DNA of 64,000 nt from Curvibacter gracilis ATCC BAA-807 (GTDB lineage Bacteria > Pseudomonadota > Gammaproteobacteria > Burkholderiales > Burkholderiaceae_C): contig NZ_JADZ01000011.1 of assembly GCF_000518645.1 (NCBI RefSeq), positions 124,001 through 188,000 on the forward strand. Reading direction: 5' to 3'. Under the pieces are notes generated by a model. The model saw only the letters and a list, made by a program, of their open reading frames with translations, did not search any database and was not told where the DNA came from. The position numbers and the translations under genes were made by a program. This document shows, one piece after another, positions 9,568-19,187 of the stretch (its first letter is position 1; each line of letters opens with the position of its first letter).

Positions 9568-10074
9568 TCAACGACCGCGTTGGCGAAGCAGCAACAGCAC
9601 CGAGGCCAGCGCCAGGCCGACAAACACCACGAACGACCAGTTGGCGATCGAGCCGCCGAGGAAGGTCCAGTCGATGGCCGAGCAGTCACCGCTGCCCTTG
9701 AACACCATGGGAATCACGCGTTGCAGCGGAAAGGCCTCGATCATGCCGTACAGGTCACGGCCGCAGGTCAGCACCTCGGGCGGGTTCCACTGAAGCCAGC
9801 TCTGGCGGGCCGCCACGAAGGCGCCGAAGCCCGAGGTCAGCAGGATCAGCACGGCGCCGACCAACCAGCCCCCGCGGCGTGGCGACAAGGCCGCCAGGCC
9901 CGCCCAGACCGCCACCAGCAACAGCGCGTAGCGCTGCACGATGCACATCGGGCAAGGCTCCAGCCCGACCACGTGCTGCAGGTAGAGCCCAAAGGCCAGC
10001 ATGCACAGGCAGGTGGCACTGGCCAGGGCCAGCAAGAGGCGCGGTGCGCGGTCGAACCAGTTCAGCAAAAACAA
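9568..10074 (-). CDS. dsbB: Disulfide bond formation protein B (DsbB)
   Basis: A 168-residue inner-membrane protein with four hydrophobic helices. DsbB reoxidises DsbA and passes electrons to quinone. The first periplasmic loop carries the redox pair in GLEPCPMCIVQRYAL; the second has cysteines in VLTCGRD and GSGDCSAID. I chose a TTG start at 10074. It sits one base beyond the cysA stop, has a GAAGGA ribosome-binding site seven bases upstream, and gives the usual DsbB length; no ATG fits. The gene is therefore the last member of the sulfate transport operon, just ahead of a terminator. Confidence 0.9.
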   Translation of the reverse strand: MFLLNWFDRAPRLLLALASATCLCMLAFGLYLQHVVGLEPCPMCIVQRYALLLVAVWAGLAALSPRRGGWLVGAVLILLTSGFGAFVAARQSWLQWNPPEVLTCGRDLYGMIEAFPLQRVIPMVFKGSGDCSAIDWTFLGGSIANWSFVVFVGLALASVLLLLRQRGR

Positions 10075-10075
10075 T

Positions 10076-11191
10076 TCAGTGTCCTTCAACAAACACGCGA
10101 GCCCGCCGTGGCGTGACCACCAGCAGCTCGCCTTCACGGAAACCCAGATCACGGTATTGTTGCGCAGGGATTTGCGCCTCGATGATCGTGTCCTGGGTGC
10201 GATTTTCCGCTGTTTGGTGATCTTCGGACGGAATAAGTTCCAGCCGAGCAATCGGCCCCACCACGATCGCACGGCTCAACTGGGCCACGATGCCGCGCGG
10301 GCGGCCCTGGGCGTCGATGCCGGCACCCGGCACATGGCGCTCCACCTCGAAGTCGTGCGGGCGCACATAGGCCGAGGCCTTGGCGTTCTGGGCGCCGGCG
10401 TGTTCGGGCGCGTCGATCTGCAGGCCCTCCAGGTGCACCTGGCCTTCGTGGGCACGGCCATGGAACAGGTTCACATCGCCGAGAAAGCCATACACAAAGG
10501 GGCTGGCGGGGTGGTCCCACACCTCCTGGGGCGAACCGCTTTGCTCGACCTTGCCCTGGTTCATCAACACCACGCGGTCGGCCACTTCCAGGGCTTCTTC
10601 CTGATCGTGGGTCACGAAGATGCTGGTCACATGCAGCTCGTCGTGCAGGCGGCGCAGCCAGCGGCGCAGTTCCTTGCGTACCTTGGCGTCGAGCGCGCCA
10701 AACGGTTCATCCAGCAGCAGCACCTTGGGCTCGACCGCCAGCGCGCGCGCCAGGGCAATGCGCTGGCGCTGGCCACCCGAGAGTTGGCTGGGGTAGCGGT
10801 CGGCCAACCAGTCGAGCTGCACCAGCTTGAGCAGGTCGTGCACCTTGGTCTTGATCTGGGCATCGCTGGGGCGCTCGCCGCGGGGCTTGACGCGCAGGCC
10901 GAAGGCCACGTTCTCGAACACCGTCATGTGGCGGAACAGCGCGTAATGTTGGAACACAAAGCCCACGCCGCGCTCGCGCACGTGCACGTCGGTGGTGTCC
11001 TCACCCGAGAACAGGATGCTGCCGCTGTCGGGGGTTTCCAGGCCGGCGATGATGCGCAGCAAGGTGGTCTTGCCACAGCCCGAGGGGCCGAGCAAGGCGA
11101 TGAGTTCGCCCGAGTCGATGTCGAGGCTGACATCCTTCAGGGCATGGAAGTCGCCGAAATGCTTGCTGACGTTGCGGATCTGAATGCTCAT
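10076..11191 (-). CDS. cysA: Sulfate/thiosulfate ABC transporter ATP-binding protein CysA
   Basis: A 371-residue ATPase that powers sulfate and thiosulfate import through CysT/CysW. It has Walker [10 protein letters not shown] (about residues 33-41), signature [15 protein letters not shown], Walker [13 protein letters not shown], and a switch histidine in [11 protein letters not shown]-terminal TOBE-like regulatory region follows. The ATG at 11191 ([13 protein letters not shown]) matches family starts; a longer upstream reading frame is unlikely. It lies directly after cysW in the operon and is followed by dsbB with TGA and the TTG start almost touching. Confidence 0.95.
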   Translation of the reverse strand: MSIQIRNVSKHFGDFHALKDVSLDIDSGELIALLGPSGCGKTTLLRIIAGLETPDSGSILFSGEDTTDVHVRERGVGFVFQHYALFRHMTVFENVAFGLRVKPRGERPSDAQIKTKVHDLLKLVQLDWLADRYPSQLSGGQRQRIALARALAVEPKVLLLDEPFGALDAKVRKELRRWLRRLHDELHVTSIFVTHDQEEALEVADRVVLMNQGKVEQSGSPQEVWDHPASPFVYGFLGDVNLFHGRAHEGQVHLEGLQIDAPEHAGAQNAKASAYVRPHDFEVERHVPGAGIDAQGRPRGIVAQLSRAIVVGPIARLELIPSEDHQTAENRTQDTIIEAQIPAQQYRDLGFREGELLVVTPRRARVFVEGH

Positions 11192-11202
11192 GTTCTTCTT
11201 CC

Positions 11203-12147
11203 TCAGGCGATGGCGCCGGGGCGGGCTTGGACGGTGGGTGTGGCAGGGGCGGTCGCGGAGGCCATCGCTGGGGCTTCCGGCGGCTGGGCCTCGGCGTCGC
11301 GCATTTCCTTCTCGTGGCGCCACTCGACCACCGACTTGATCAGCAGGGTGACCAGCGCCAGCAAGGCCAGCAGCGTGGCCACAGCGAAGGCCGCCACCGA
11401 CTGGTATTCGTTGTAGAGAATCTCGACGTGCAGCGGGATGGTGTTGGTCTGGCCCCGGATGTGGCCCGACACCACCGACACGGCGCCGAACTCACCCATG
11501 GCCCGGGCATTGCACAGGATGACGCCATAAATCAGGCCCCACTTGATCTTGGGCAGGGTGACCAGCCAGAAGGTCTGCCAACCACTGGCACCCAACACGA
11601 TGGCGGCCTGCTCCTCGTCGCAGCCCTGGGCCTGCATCAGCGGGATCAGCTCGCGGGCGATGAAGGGGAAGGTGACAAACACGGTGGCCAGCACGATGCC
11701 GGGCACGGCAAAGATGATCTTGATGTCGTGCGCCTGCAGCCAGGGGCCGAACCAGCCCTGGGCGCCGAACATCAGCACGTAGATCAGGCCGGCGACCACG
11801 GGCGAGACCGAGAACGGCAGATCGACCAGGGTGGTCAGAAAGGACTTGCCCGGAAACTCGAACTTGGCGATCGACCAGGCCGCCGCAATGCCGAACACCA
11901 GGTTCAGCGGCACGGCCACGGCCGCGGTCAGCAGGGTGAGGCGGATGGCCGACCAGGCGTCGGGCTCTTTCAGGGCCTCGACAAAAGGCCCGACCCCCTT
12001 GCGCAGGGCCTCGGTGAACACCGCTGCCAGCGGCAGGAACAGGAACAGGGTCATGAACACCAGGGCCAGGCCGATCAGCGACCATTTGACCCACACGGCT
12101 TCGGTGGTGCCCGCCTTGACGCGGGAGATGGGCTTGCGCGCGCTCAT
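11203..12147 (-). CDS. cysW: Sulfate ABC transporter permease CysW
   Basis: A 314-residue integral membrane permease with six predicted helices. It carries the EAA loop typical of binding-protein-dependent importers, near [20 protein letters not shown], which contacts CysA. The segment [19 protein letters not shown] is a CysW hallmark. The start overlaps the cysT stop by four bases (ATGA), so translation is coupled. The C-terminal 35 residues are alanine- and proline-rich and somewhat longer than usual. Function: one half of the membrane channel for sulfate and thiosulfate. Confidence 0.94.
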   Translation of the reverse strand: MSARKPISRVKAGTTEAVWVKWSLIGLALVFMTLFLFLPLAAVFTEALRKGVGPFVEALKEPDAWSAIRLTLLTAAVAVPLNLVFGIAAAWSIAKFEFPGKSFLTTLVDLPFSVSPVVAGLIYVLMFGAQGWFGPWLQAHDIKIIFAVPGIVLATVFVTFPFIARELIPLMQAQGCDEEQAAIVLGASGWQTFWLVTLPKIKWGLIYGVILCNARAMGEFGAVSVVSGHIRGQTNTIPLHVEILYNEYQSVAAFAVATLLALLALVTLLIKSVVEWRHEKEMRDAEAQPPEAPAMASATAPATPTVQARPGAIA

Positions 12148-13007
12148 GCCGGGGCTCCTGTGTGACGGCGCTGCCAGGCTTGCAGCGCATTGATGACCAG
12201 CAGCAGCACAAACGAGATCACCAGCATGACCACGGCCACGGCCGTGGCACCGGCGTAGTCGTACTGCTCGAGCTTGCCGATGATGATGAGGGGGGTGATT
12301 TCAGAAATCATGGGCATGTTGCCGGCGATGAAGATCACCGAGCCGTACTCGCCGATGGCCCGGGCAAAGGCCATGGCAAAACCGGTCAGCAAGGCCGGTG
12401 CGATCGAGGGCAGGATGACCCGCACAAAGGTCTGCAGCCGCGTGGCGCCCAGGCAGGTAGCCGCCTCTTCGAGTTCTTTTTCAGCGTCTTCAAGCACCGG
12501 CTGTACGGTGCGCACCACAAAGGGCAGGCCGATGAAGATCAGCGCGATCACCACGCCCGCGGGCTTGAAGGCCACCGGCAGGCCCCAGGCCTCGAGGTAC
12601 TGGCCCACCCAGCCGTTGCCGGCCAGCAAGGCCGTCAGCGAGATGCCGGCCACCGCCGTGGGCAGCGCAAAGGGCAGGTCCACCAATGCATCGACGATCT
12701 TCTTGAAGGGAAAGGTGTAGCGCACCAGCACCCAGGCCACCAGCAGGCCGAACACCACGTTGACCAGGGCCGCGATCAGCGAGGCGCCAAAGGTCAGGCG
12801 GTACGAGGCCAGCACGCGTGGCGCGGTGACGGCGTTCCAGAACTGGTCCCAGCTCAGGGTGCTGGTCTTGAACAGCAGGGCCGACAGCGGGATCAAAACA
12901 ATCACGGCCAGGTACATCAAGGTGTAGCCCAGCGTGAGGCGAAAACCGGGCAGCACCCGTTTGGCGCCGCCCCTTTTGGGGGGCGCATGGCTGACAGAAG
13001 TGGTCAT
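12144..13007 (-). CDS. cysT: Sulfate ABC transporter permease CysT (CysU)
   Basis: A 287-residue permease, the other half of the sulfate channel. Characteristic segments are [19 protein letters not shown] and [18 protein letters not shown], with an EAA-loop region at [19 protein letters not shown]. It starts six bases after the sbp stop and overlaps cysW by four bases. Order, spacing and family match the classic sbp-cysTWA arrangement of Gram-negative bacteria. Confidence 0.94.
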   Translation of the reverse strand: MTTSVSHAPPKRGGAKRVLPGFRLTLGYTLMYLAVIVLIPLSALLFKTSTLSWDQFWNAVTAPRVLASYRLTFGASLIAALVNVVFGLLVAWVLVRYTFPFKKIVDALVDLPFALPTAVAGISLTALLAGNGWVGQYLEAWGLPVAFKPAGVVIALIFIGLPFVVRTVQPVLEDAEKELEEAATCLGATRLQTFVRVILPSIAPALLTGFAMAFARAIGEYGSVIFIAGNMPMISEITPLIIIGKLEQYDYAGATAVAVVMLVISFVLLLVINALQAWQRRHTGAPA

Positions 13008-13013
13008 AGGGAT

Positions 13014-14024
13014 TTACTTGGCGCCAGGGGAGTAGAGCTTGTCGAACTGGCCACCGTCGTTGAAGTGAACCTTCTGGGCCTCGGCCAGCGAGCCGAAGTA
13101 GTCCGACACGGCAAACAGCTGGATGGGCTTGAAGACGTCGGCGTGCTTTTTCAGCACCGCCGCCGAGCGTGGGCGCAGGGCGTGCTTGGCAGCGATCTCC
13201 TGGGCCTCTTCGGAGTACAGGTAATCCAGGTAGGCCTTGGCCAGCTCGCCCGTGCCCTTCTTGGCCACGGTGCGCTCCACCACCGCCACCGGGTTCTCGG
13301 CAATGATGCTGATCGAGGGGTGCACCGCATCCACTTTGCCGGCGCCGAACTCGCGGTCCACCGACACCACCTCGGATTCGAAGGTGACCAGCACGTCGCC
13401 GATGTTGCGCTGCAGGAAGATGGTTGTGGCGTCTCGCCCGCCCTTGGCCAGCACCGGCACGTTCTTGTACAGCTTGCTGACAAACTCGGCCGCCTGGGCG
13501 TCGGTGCCGCCCTTCTTGCGCACATAGCCCCAGGCGGCCAGGTAGGCCATGCGGCCGTTGCCGCCCGTCTTGGGGTTGACCACGATGACCTGGATGCCGG
13601 GCTTGATCAGATCGTCCCAGTCCTTGATGTTCTTCGGGTTGCCGTTGCGGGTCAGGAACAGCATGGTCGAGGTGGTGGGCGAGGCGTTGCCCGGGAAGCG
13701 CTTGGCCCAGTCCTTGGCCACCACGCCGGTGCTGGCCAGGAAGTCGACATCGGTGGTGGTGTTCATGGTCACCACGTCGGCGTCCAGCCCGTCGTTCACG
13801 GCCCGCGCCTGGGCGCTGGAGCCGCCGTGGGCCTGGTCGATCTTCACGTCCTTGCCGGTGGTCTTCTTCCAGTGCGCCACAAAGGCCGCGTTGTAGTCCT
13901 TGTAGAACTCACGGGCCACGTCGTACGAGGCGTTGAGCAAGGTGGTGGTCTGTGCGCCCGCCAGCGAGCCGGTGGCCAACACCAGGGAGGCCAGGGCCAG
14001 TTTGATTTTTGTCTTCATGGTCAT
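13014..14024 (-). CDS. sbp: Periplasmic sulfate-binding protein
   Basis: A 336-residue protein with a cleavable signal peptide (cleavage near SLAGAQ). The mature part begins LLNASYDVAREFYKDYN, the usual start of sulfate/thiosulfate-binding proteins, and contains AHGGSSAQARAV, whose serines bind the oxyanion. It delivers substrate to CysTWA. Its ATG overlaps the stop of the upstream hydrolase gene (ATGA), so the two are translationally coupled; a second in-frame ATG lies two codons later. Cbl/CysB-type control under sulfur limitation is expected from family knowledge. Confidence 0.93.
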   Translation of the reverse strand: MTMKTKIKLALASLVLATGSLAGAQTTTLLNASYDVAREFYKDYNAAFVAHWKKTTGKDVKIDQAHGGSSAQARAVNDGLDADVVTMNTTTDVDFLASTGVVAKDWAKRFPGNASPTTSTMLFLTRNGNPKNIKDWDDLIKPGIQVIVVNPKTGGNGRMAYLAAWGYVRKKGGTDAQAAEFVSKLYKNVPVLAKGGRDATTIFLQRNIGDVLVTFESEVVSVDREFGAGKVDAVHPSISIIAENPVAVVERTVAKKGTGELAKAYLDYLYSEEAQEIAAKHALRPRSAAVLKKHADVFKPIQLFAVSDYFGSLAEAQKVHFNDGGQFDKLYSPGAK

Positions 14025-14602
14025 TCTTGTGTCGAGGAAACAGCGTGTGGGGTGGCGGGCTGGCCCAGCGCCAGATCACCCGTCAAGGATTGCAGCAAGG
14101 CCAGGCCCAAGGGCCATTCGCCATGCCCGGACTCCACATTGATGTGGCCGGCATCCTGCAGTCGAACAAACTCGCTCCCCCAGGACCGCGCATAGGCTCC
14201 GGCCAGCCGGATCGGGCAGAACGGGTCGTTGCTGCTGGCCACGAGGATACTTCGGTAGGGCAAACGCTCACACGGTGCGGGGGCAAAATCGCTGAGCACC
14301 GCGCGGCGCTCCGGATCGGCCGGCGCCACCAGCAACGCGCCCTGGATGCGCTCACGCAAATCGGCGGGCAAGTGCACGACGGCCATGCAGCCCAAGCTGT
14401 GTGCCACCAGCACCACCGGCGCACCGGCGGCCTCGATGGTCTCGCCCAGGGTGCGCACCCAGGCGGCGCGGCTGGGGGTGATCCAGTCGTCCTGACGCAC
14501 GCGCCGGGCACCCGGCAGGCGATCGGCCCACAGGGTCTGCCAGTGCCCAGGGCCGGAATCGCGCCAGCCCGGCACGATGATCACAGGGGTCGTCGATGCC
14601 AT
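14021..14602 (-). CDS. RBBP9/YdeN-type alpha/beta hydrolase
   Basis: A 193-residue serine hydrolase of the YdeN/RBBP9 family. The N-terminus VIIVPGWRDSGPGHWQTLW is typical. The expected triad is Ser in VAHSLGC, Asp in SSNDPFC and His in AGHINVESG. The start at 14602 was chosen because family members begin just before the first strand; the longer upstream frame has no homology-like content. It is the first gene of the sulfate uptake operon and overlaps sbp by four bases. Its substrate is unknown; membership of a sulfur operon suggests release of a sulfur compound, which is only inference. Confidence 0.82.
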   Translation of the reverse strand: MASTTPVIIVPGWRDSGPGHWQTLWADRLPGARRVRQDDWITPSRAAWVRTLGETIEAAGAPVVLVAHSLGCMAVVHLPADLRERIQGALLVAPADPERRAVLSDFAPAPCERLPYRSILVASSNDPFCPIRLAGAYARSWGSEFVRLQDAGHINVESGHGEWPLGLALLQSLTGDLALGQPATPHAVSSTQE

Positions 14603-14941
14603 GGCCTCAGCCCTGCACCGGGGCGTGATGCGCCCTGGAGGTCCATGGGGCAAAAGGTAGGCAAGACATCATGCAAACTTCCTGATCTAAAGAGTCGGAC
14701 GCATTCTGCGAACAAGCGCTTAAAACGAGAACGAATAGTTCGTTGTTTGTTTATGCGCTTTTTCACATGAAGAATCCCGACAGCGCGGACCTGGGGCCCC
14801 TCAGGCGCCAAGCCCAGCACTCGATTGGACTCACCAGTGGAACAATGCATTGCAAAAATGCCGGCTTATCAGCCATTGGCGCGCCTGTGACAATTCATGC
14901 ACCGCCCAACGGGCCCTTTTCTACCCTCGAAGGAAGACTCC
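14603..14941. other. Divergent intergenic region between the sulfate operon and azoR
   Basis: This 339-base stretch has no convincing gene. It holds the promoter region of the leftward sulfate operon and of rightward azoR. A perfect dyad AACGAA-TAG-TTCGTT lies at 14730-14744. The octamer GCGCATAA (minus strand, 14751-14758), followed by CGAACTA, recurs ahead of the cysI operon. These are candidate sites for a CysB/Cbl-type LysR regulator. Confidence 0.45.
14736..14758 (-). promoter_or_regulatory. Candidate sulfur-regulon operator upstream of the sulfate uptake operon
   Basis: On the minus strand GCGCATAA is followed eight bases later by CGAACTA. The same two words in the same order and orientation occur upstream of tauE-cysI at 27724-27756. 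It sits about 150 bases upstream of the first gene of the sulfate operon. The shared element fits a CysB-like activator site, but it is inferred from two loci only. Confidence 0.35.
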
Positions 14942-15553
14942 ATGAAACTGCTTCACATCGACTCCAGCGTTCTCGGCGACAACTCGGTCTCGCGTCAACT
15001 GACCGCCCAGACCGTGGCCCAGTGGAAGGCACGCAACCCCGGCGCCGAAGTCAGCTACCTGGACGTGGCCGCACAAGCCCCCAGCCACCTGAACGCCGAC
15101 TCGCTGGGCTTTCGCCTGCCCGCCGGCAGCGCGCTGACCGAAGTGCAGCAACGCGAAAACGCCGTCTCTGAAGCCCTGGTGACCCAATTCCTGGCGGCCG
15201 ATGTGATCGTGGTGGGTGCCCCGCTGTACAACTTCAGCATCCCCAGCCAGCTCAAGGCCTGGATCGACCGCATCTGCCAGGTGGGCCGCACCTTCAAGTA
15301 CACCGACAAGGGCCCCCAAGGCCTGGCCGGTGGCAAGACCGTGATTGTGGTGTCGACCCGGGGTGGCAAATACTCGATCTCGGAAGCCGGCAACGCCATG
15401 GAACACCAGGAAAGCTACCTCAAGACCGTGTTCGGCTTCCTGGGCATCACCGATGTGCGCATCGTGCGCGCCGAAGGCCTGAACATGGGCCCCGAGGTCA
15501 AGGCAGAGGCCCTGGGCTCCGCCGAGAAAGACCTGGCCGCCGCCCTGGCCTGA
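14942..15553 (+). CDS. azoR: FMN-dependent NADH azoreductase
   Basis: A 203-residue flavodoxin-like enzyme that reduces quinones and azo compounds with NADH. Visible family motifs are [20 protein letters not shown], the flavin-binding [19 protein letters not shown], and [10 protein letters not shown]. The ATG at 14942 follows GAAGGAAG at good spacing, which settles the start against a longer upstream frame. The gene stands alone and is followed by a strong terminator. It may belong to the same stress or sulfur-limited expression context as its divergent neighbour, but nothing in the sequence proves this. Confidence 0.93.
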   Translation: MKLLHIDSSVLGDNSVSRQLTAQTVAQWKARNPGAEVSYLDVAAQAPSHLNADSLGFRLPAGSALTEVQQRENAVSEALVTQFLAADVIVVGAPLYNFSIPSQLKAWIDRICQVGRTFKYTDKGPQGLAGGKTVIVVSTRGGKYSISEAGNAMEHQESYLKTVFGFLGITDVRIVRAEGLNMGPEVKAEALGSAEKDLAAALA

Positions 15554-15590
15554 TGGCGTTGCGGCCCGGGTGGCCGCCCTGCCCTCCCAA

Positions 15591-15617
15591 GCCCACCTGC
15601 CGGTGGGCTTTTTTTTT
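15591..15617 (+). terminator. Rho-independent terminator of azoR
   Basis: A seven-base-pair stem (GCCCACC with GGTGGGC, four-base loop) is followed by nine T residues, 38 bases after the azoR stop codon. Confidence 0.92.
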
Positions 15618-15641
15618 GACTCAGAGCACCACGCGCTCTGC

Positions 15642-16121
15642 CTAGTCAGCCAGTTGAAGGCGCCGCAACGTGCGCACCAGACGCCCGGGTTCGTGCAGGC
15701 TGAAGGCCTTGCGGGCATGCTCGGGCACATGCCAGACAGCGCGCGTGCCCGCGATGAAGGTGGCCGTGTCGCCGGGTTTGAGGGTGAATTGGCGGCCCTG
15801 GTATTTCACCTCCACCAGCCCCTCGAGCAGGTGCACGGTTTCATCGACGCCAAACTGCCACTCGAAGGTGCTGGGGCCATCGCAGGCCCACAAGCCCGTG
15901 GTGGTGCGCCCATCGGGTGACTTGCTGATCTCGGTGGCGCGGAAGTTCGGAGTCCCCTCCAGCACCCAATCAGGGTTCACCTTGAGACTGGTCAGGGGGC
16001 GGTGCACCGAAGACACTGAGGGCGGATCGGCGTGACGAAGGTAGGCCACGCCATCCCAGGCGGCGACCAAGGCCAGGGCTGTCAGCGCCCCTCCCAGAGC
16101 AACAAATACATTTTTTTTCAT
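15642..16121 (-). CDS. Exported or membrane-anchored cupin-domain protein
   Basis: A 159-residue protein. The first 25 residues form a signal peptide or anchor (MKKNVFVALGGALTALALVA). A Cupin_3-like fold follows, with FGVDETVHLLEG and KPGDTATFIAGTRAVWHVP. Family members bind small molecules or metals, but no function can be assigned. The ATG at 16121 lies inside a nine-base inverted repeat (16121-16129 with 16142-16150), which could be an operator or could hide the start in a hairpin. It is the gene downstream of metY on the same strand, 74 bases away. Confidence 0.7.
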   Translation of the reverse strand: MKKNVFVALGGALTALALVAAWDGVAYLRHADPPSVSSVHRPLTSLKVNPDWVLEGTPNFRATEISKSPDGRTTTGLWACDGPSTFEWQFGVDETVHLLEGLVEVKYQGRQFTLKPGDTATFIAGTRAVWHVPEHARKAFSLHEPGRLVRTLRRLQLAD

Positions 16122-16150
16122 GACGGTTTTGGATTATGCCGAAACCGTCA
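16121..16150 (-). promoter_or_regulatory. Inverted repeat covering the cupin gene start codon
   Basis: TGACGGTTT at 16121-16129 is perfectly complementary to AAACCGTCA at 16142-16150, with a 12-base spacer. The left arm includes the start codon of the cupin gene. It may be a repressor operator or an mRNA hairpin that sequesters the start. No family assignment is possible. Confidence 0.4.
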
Positions 16151-16151
16151 C

Positions 16152-16182
16152 AAAGTTAACGCCTTGTAAAGGCGTTAACTTT
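16152..16182. terminator. Twelve-base-pair inverted repeat between metY and the cupin gene
   Basis: AAAGTTAACGCC (16152-16163) and GGCGTTAACTTT (16171-16182) form a perfect 12-base-pair stem with a seven-base loop, 13 bases after the metY stop. No long T run follows. It could be a weak terminator of metY or an operator for the downstream cupin gene; the sequence does not decide. Confidence 0.45.
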
Positions 16183-16195
16183 CAAGCACCCGCGC

Positions 16196-17494
16196 TCAGA
16201 CCTGGTCGAGTGCCTGAGCCAGGTCGGCCAGCAGGTCGTCGGCATGCTCAATGCCCACGCACAGTCGCACCGTGTCTTCGCCCACGCCCGACTTCTTCAG
16301 TTCTTCAGGCGACAGCTGGCGGTGGGTGGTCGAAGCCGGGTGGGTGGCCAACGACTTGGCGTCACCGATGTTGACCAGACGGGTGAAAAGCTGCAGCGCA
16401 TCCAGGAAGCGGGCACCGGCCTCACGCCCGCCACCGCTGCTGGCCTTGACGCCGAAGGTCAGCAGGCCGGAAGGCTTGCCGCCCAGGTACTTCTGCGCCA
16501 GCGCGTAGTCCACATTGCCCGGCAGGCCGGCGTAGTTGACCCAGCCCACCTTGGGGTGCTTTTCAAGAAACTGGGCCACCTTCAAGGTGTTGTCGTTGAT
16601 GCGGTCCATGCGCAGGGCCAGGGTCTCGATGCCTTGCAGGATCAGGAAGGCATTGAAGGGCGACAGGGCCGCACCCATGTTGCGCAGCGGCACCACGCGG
16701 GCCCGGCCGATGTAGGCGGCCGCGCCCAGGGCCTCGGTGTAGACCACGCCGTGGTAGCTGACATCGGGCTCGTTGAGGCGCTTGAAGCGCTCCTTGTGCT
16801 GGGCCCAGGGGAACTTGCCTGAGTCGACAATCGCGCCGCCAATGCTGGTGCCGTGGCCGCCCAGGTACTTGGTGAGCGAGTGCACCACGATGTCGGCACC
16901 GTGCTCGAAGGGGCGCAGCAGGTAGGGCGTGGCCACCGTGTTGTCGACGATCAGGGGCACGCCATGGCGGTGGGCGATCTCGGCCACGCGGGCGATGTCG
17001 GTGACATTGCCCTGCGGATTGCCCAGCGATTCGACGAACACGGCCTTGGTGCGCTCATCGATCAGTGCCTCGAAGCTGGCCGGGTCGCGGTGGTCGGCAA
17101 AGCGGGCCGTGATGCCGTACTGGGGCAGTGTGTGGGCAAACAGGTTGTAGGTGCCGCCATACAGCGCGGTGGACGACACGATGTTGTCGCCGGCCTCGGC
17201 AATGGTCTGGATGGCGTAGGTGACGGCCGCCTGACCTGAAGCCACGGCCAGGGCGCCAATGCCCCCCTCCAGGGCCGCGACGCGCTTTTCGAGCACGTCG
17301 GTGGTGGGGTTCATGATGCGGGTGTAGATGTTGCCCGGCACCTTCAGGTCAAACAGGTCGGCGCCGTGCTGGGCGCTGTCGAAGGCGTAGGCTGCGGTCT
17401 GGTAGATGGGCACCGCCACCGCCTTGGTGGTGGGGTCGGGCGAGTAGCCCGCATGGACCGACAGGGTTTCGAATTTCCAGTTTTCAGAAGACAT
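16196..17494 (-). CDS. metY: O-acetylhomoserine sulfhydrylase (aminocarboxypropyltransferase)
   Basis: A 432-residue PLP enzyme of the Cys/Met metabolism family. It makes homocysteine from O-acetylhomoserine and sulfide, or methionine with methanethiol. The N-terminus has [14 protein letters not shown], the cofactor loop has [15 protein letters not shown], and the PLP lysine lies in [13 protein letters not shown]. Length and the insertions before the C-terminal domain fit MetY rather than the shorter MetB/MetZ. It lies downstream of metNIQ on the same strand after a structured 159-base gap. It is the step that joins the sulfide produced by the nearby cys genes to carbon. Confidence 0.93.
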   Translation of the reverse strand: MSSENWKFETLSVHAGYSPDPTTKAVAVPIYQTAAYAFDSAQHGADLFDLKVPGNIYTRIMNPTTDVLEKRVAALEGGIGALAVASGQAAVTYAIQTIAEAGDNIVSSTALYGGTYNLFAHTLPQYGITARFADHRDPASFEALIDERTKAVFVESLGNPQGNVTDIARVAEIAHRHGVPLIVDNTVATPYLLRPFEHGADIVVHSLTKYLGGHGTSIGGAIVDSGKFPWAQHKERFKRLNEPDVSYHGVVYTEALGAAAYIGRARVVPLRNMGAALSPFNAFLILQGIETLALRMDRINDNTLKVAQFLEKHPKVGWVNYAGLPGNVDYALAQKYLGGKPSGLLTFGVKASSGGGREAGARFLDALQLFTRLVNIGDAKSLATHPASTTHRQLSPEELKKSGVGEDTVRLCVGIEHADDLLADLAQALDQV

Positions 17495-17653
17495 CTCGGG
17501 CTTTCTATGAGCAAGTGAACGGACCGGCCTCCCCGGTCATCGATGCGCCCCACAGGGGGCTGCACCGATTGAAACACCGCCAGCCCCCAGGGCTTACGAC
17601 GTTTTCCCTGCTTGCTTATTCGAAGTCTGCGAAGTCCGCGATGTCACAGGGGC
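17495..17653 (-). other. Structured leader between metQ and metY
   Basis: The 159 bases between the metQ stop and the metY start hold two possible hairpins on the minus strand: GCCCC-CTGT-GGGGC flanked by complementary bases, and GACCGG-GGAGG-CCGGTC. No known methionine riboswitch pattern (SAM or SAH) is recognisable. The region may carry a metY promoter or an attenuating leader. Confidence 0.35.
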
Positions 17654-18460
17654 TCAGAAGCCGGCCAGCACCGAGCCCTTGAACTCGCTCTGGATGAACT
17701 TGCGCGTGTCTTCCGAGTGGTAGGCCTTGAGCAGCTTGGCCACCCAGGGCTTGTCCTTGTCCTGCTCGCGCACGGCAATGATGTTCACGTAGGGGCTCTT
17801 GGCGTTTTCCTGGGCGATGGCGTCCTTGCCCGGGTTCAGGCCGGCCGACAGGGCGAAATTGGTGTTGATGGCCGCGGCGTCCAAGTCATCCAGGGCACGC
17901 GGCAGTTGCGCGGCCTCGAGCTCGATGAACTTGAGCTTTTTCGGGTTGTCGATCACGTCCAGCGGCGTGGCTTTCAGGCCGGCCTCGGGGCGCAGCTTGA
18001 TCAGCCCCTGGTCCTGCAGCACCAGCAGCACGCGGCCACCGTTGGTGGGGTCGTTGGGCAGGCCGAAACGGGCACCAGGCTTGAGTTCAGCCAGGGCCTT
18101 GATCTTCTTCGAATAGATGCCGATCGGGTAGTTGACGGTGTAGCCCACCGAGACGATCTTGTAGCCGCGGTCCTTCACCTGCTGGTCCAGGAAGGGCTTG
18201 TGCTGGTAGCTGTTGGCGTCCAGGTCGCCCGAGGCCAGCGCAGCGTTGGGCTGGATGTAGTCGCTGAACTCGACGATCTGGATCTTCAGGCCGTCCTTTT
18301 CGGCCACTTTCTTGACCTGCTCCATGATCTGGGCGTGCGGGCCGGCGGTGACACCGATCTTGAGGGGTTTGTCCTGGGCCAGGCTCAGTCCGGTGGACAG
18401 TGCGGTAGAGAGTGCGGCGGCAGCCAGCACCAGGGATTTGAGGGCGAAACGCTTGTTCAT
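17654..18460 (-). CDS. metQ: D-methionine ABC transporter substrate-binding protein MetQ
   Basis: A 268-residue periplasmic binding protein of the NlpA family. A signal peptide ends near LSLAQDKPLKIG. The core shows GVTAGPHAQIMEQVKKVAE, FSDYIQPNAALASGDLDAN and GLPNDPTNGGRVLLVLQDQ, all MetQ hallmarks. Unlike E. coli MetQ there is no lipobox cysteine, so it is probably soluble. The start at 18460 (MNKRFALK) gives a normal signal peptide. It follows metI in the metNIQ operon and feeds methionine to that importer. Confidence 0.93.
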   Translation of the reverse strand: MNKRFALKSLVLAAAALSTALSTGLSLAQDKPLKIGVTAGPHAQIMEQVKKVAEKDGLKIQIVEFSDYIQPNAALASGDLDANSYQHKPFLDQQVKDRGYKIVSVGYTVNYPIGIYSKKIKALAELKPGARFGLPNDPTNGGRVLLVLQDQGLIKLRPEAGLKATPLDVIDNPKKLKFIELEAAQLPRALDDLDAAAINTNFALSAGLNPGKDAIAQENAKSPYVNIIAVREQDKDKPWVAKLLKAYHSEDTRKFIQSEFKGSVLAGF

Positions 18461-18521
18461 GTGGTTTCCTTGTGAGAAAGAGGAGGTCGAGAGGGGTGCG
18501 GTCAGCACCCCGGGGGATTCA

Positions 18522-19187
18522 TCAACGGTGGGCCAGGCGGCGCACCAGCCAGTCGCCGATGCTTTGCAGCGCCTGCACGAAAACGATCAGCACCAGCACC
18601 ACCACCGCCATCACCTCGGGCAGAAAGCGCTGATAACCGTAACGGATGCCCAGGTCGCCCAGGCCGCCGCCGCCAATGGCACCCGCCATGGCCGAGTAAC
18701 CGGTCAGGCTGACCAGGGTGATGGTGATGCCGGCCACGATGCCCGGCAGGGCCTCGGGCAGCAGCACCTTGAACACGATCTGGCGCGTGCTGGCGCCCAT
18801 GGCCTGCGCGGCCTCGATCAGGCCGCCATCGACCTCGCGCAGCGAGGCCTCGATCAGGCGGGCGGCAAACGGGGCGGCGGCCAGCGTCAGGGGCACCACG
18901 GCGGCCGCGGTGCCGATGGACGAGCCCGTCAGCAGGCGGGTCAGCGGAATCACCGCCACCAGCAGGATGATGAAGGGGGTGGAGCGCACCGCGTTCACCA
19001 CCGTGCCCACCAGGCGGTTGGTCCAGCGGTTCTCAAGCACCCCACCGGCATCGGTCAGGCGCAGGTACACGCCCAGGGGCAAGCCGATCAAGGTGCCCAG
19101 CAGGCCCGAGATGCCCACCATCAGCACCGTCTCCCAGAATGAATCGAGCATGAGCTGCAGCAGCTCGGCGGTGAAGCGGTCAAACAT
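18522..19187 (-). CDS. metI: Methionine ABC transporter permease MetI
   Basis: A 221-residue inner-membrane permease with five or six helices. The segments [20 protein letters not shown] and [20 protein letters not shown] (coupling loop) are typical of MetI. The start overlaps the end of metN by eight bases, so translation is coupled. Together with MetN and MetQ it imports D- and L-methionine. Confidence 0.93.
   Translation of the reverse strand: MFDRFTAELLQLMLDSFWETVLMVGISGLLGTLIGLPLGVYLRLTDAGGVLENRWTNRLVGTVVNAVRSTPFIILLVAVIPLTRLLTGSSIGTAAAVVPLTLAAAPFAARLIEASLREVDGGLIEAAQAMGASTRQIVFKVLLPEALPGIVAGITITLVSLTGYSAMAGAIGGGGLGDLGIRYGYQRFLPEVMAVVVLVLIVFVQALQSIGDWLVRRLAHR

Noticed and set aside
17495-17653. 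Possible SAM or SAH riboswitch upstream of metY
   Set aside because: Hairpins exist, but none of the conserved core sequences of SAM-I, SAM-II or SAH riboswitches could be matched by eye.
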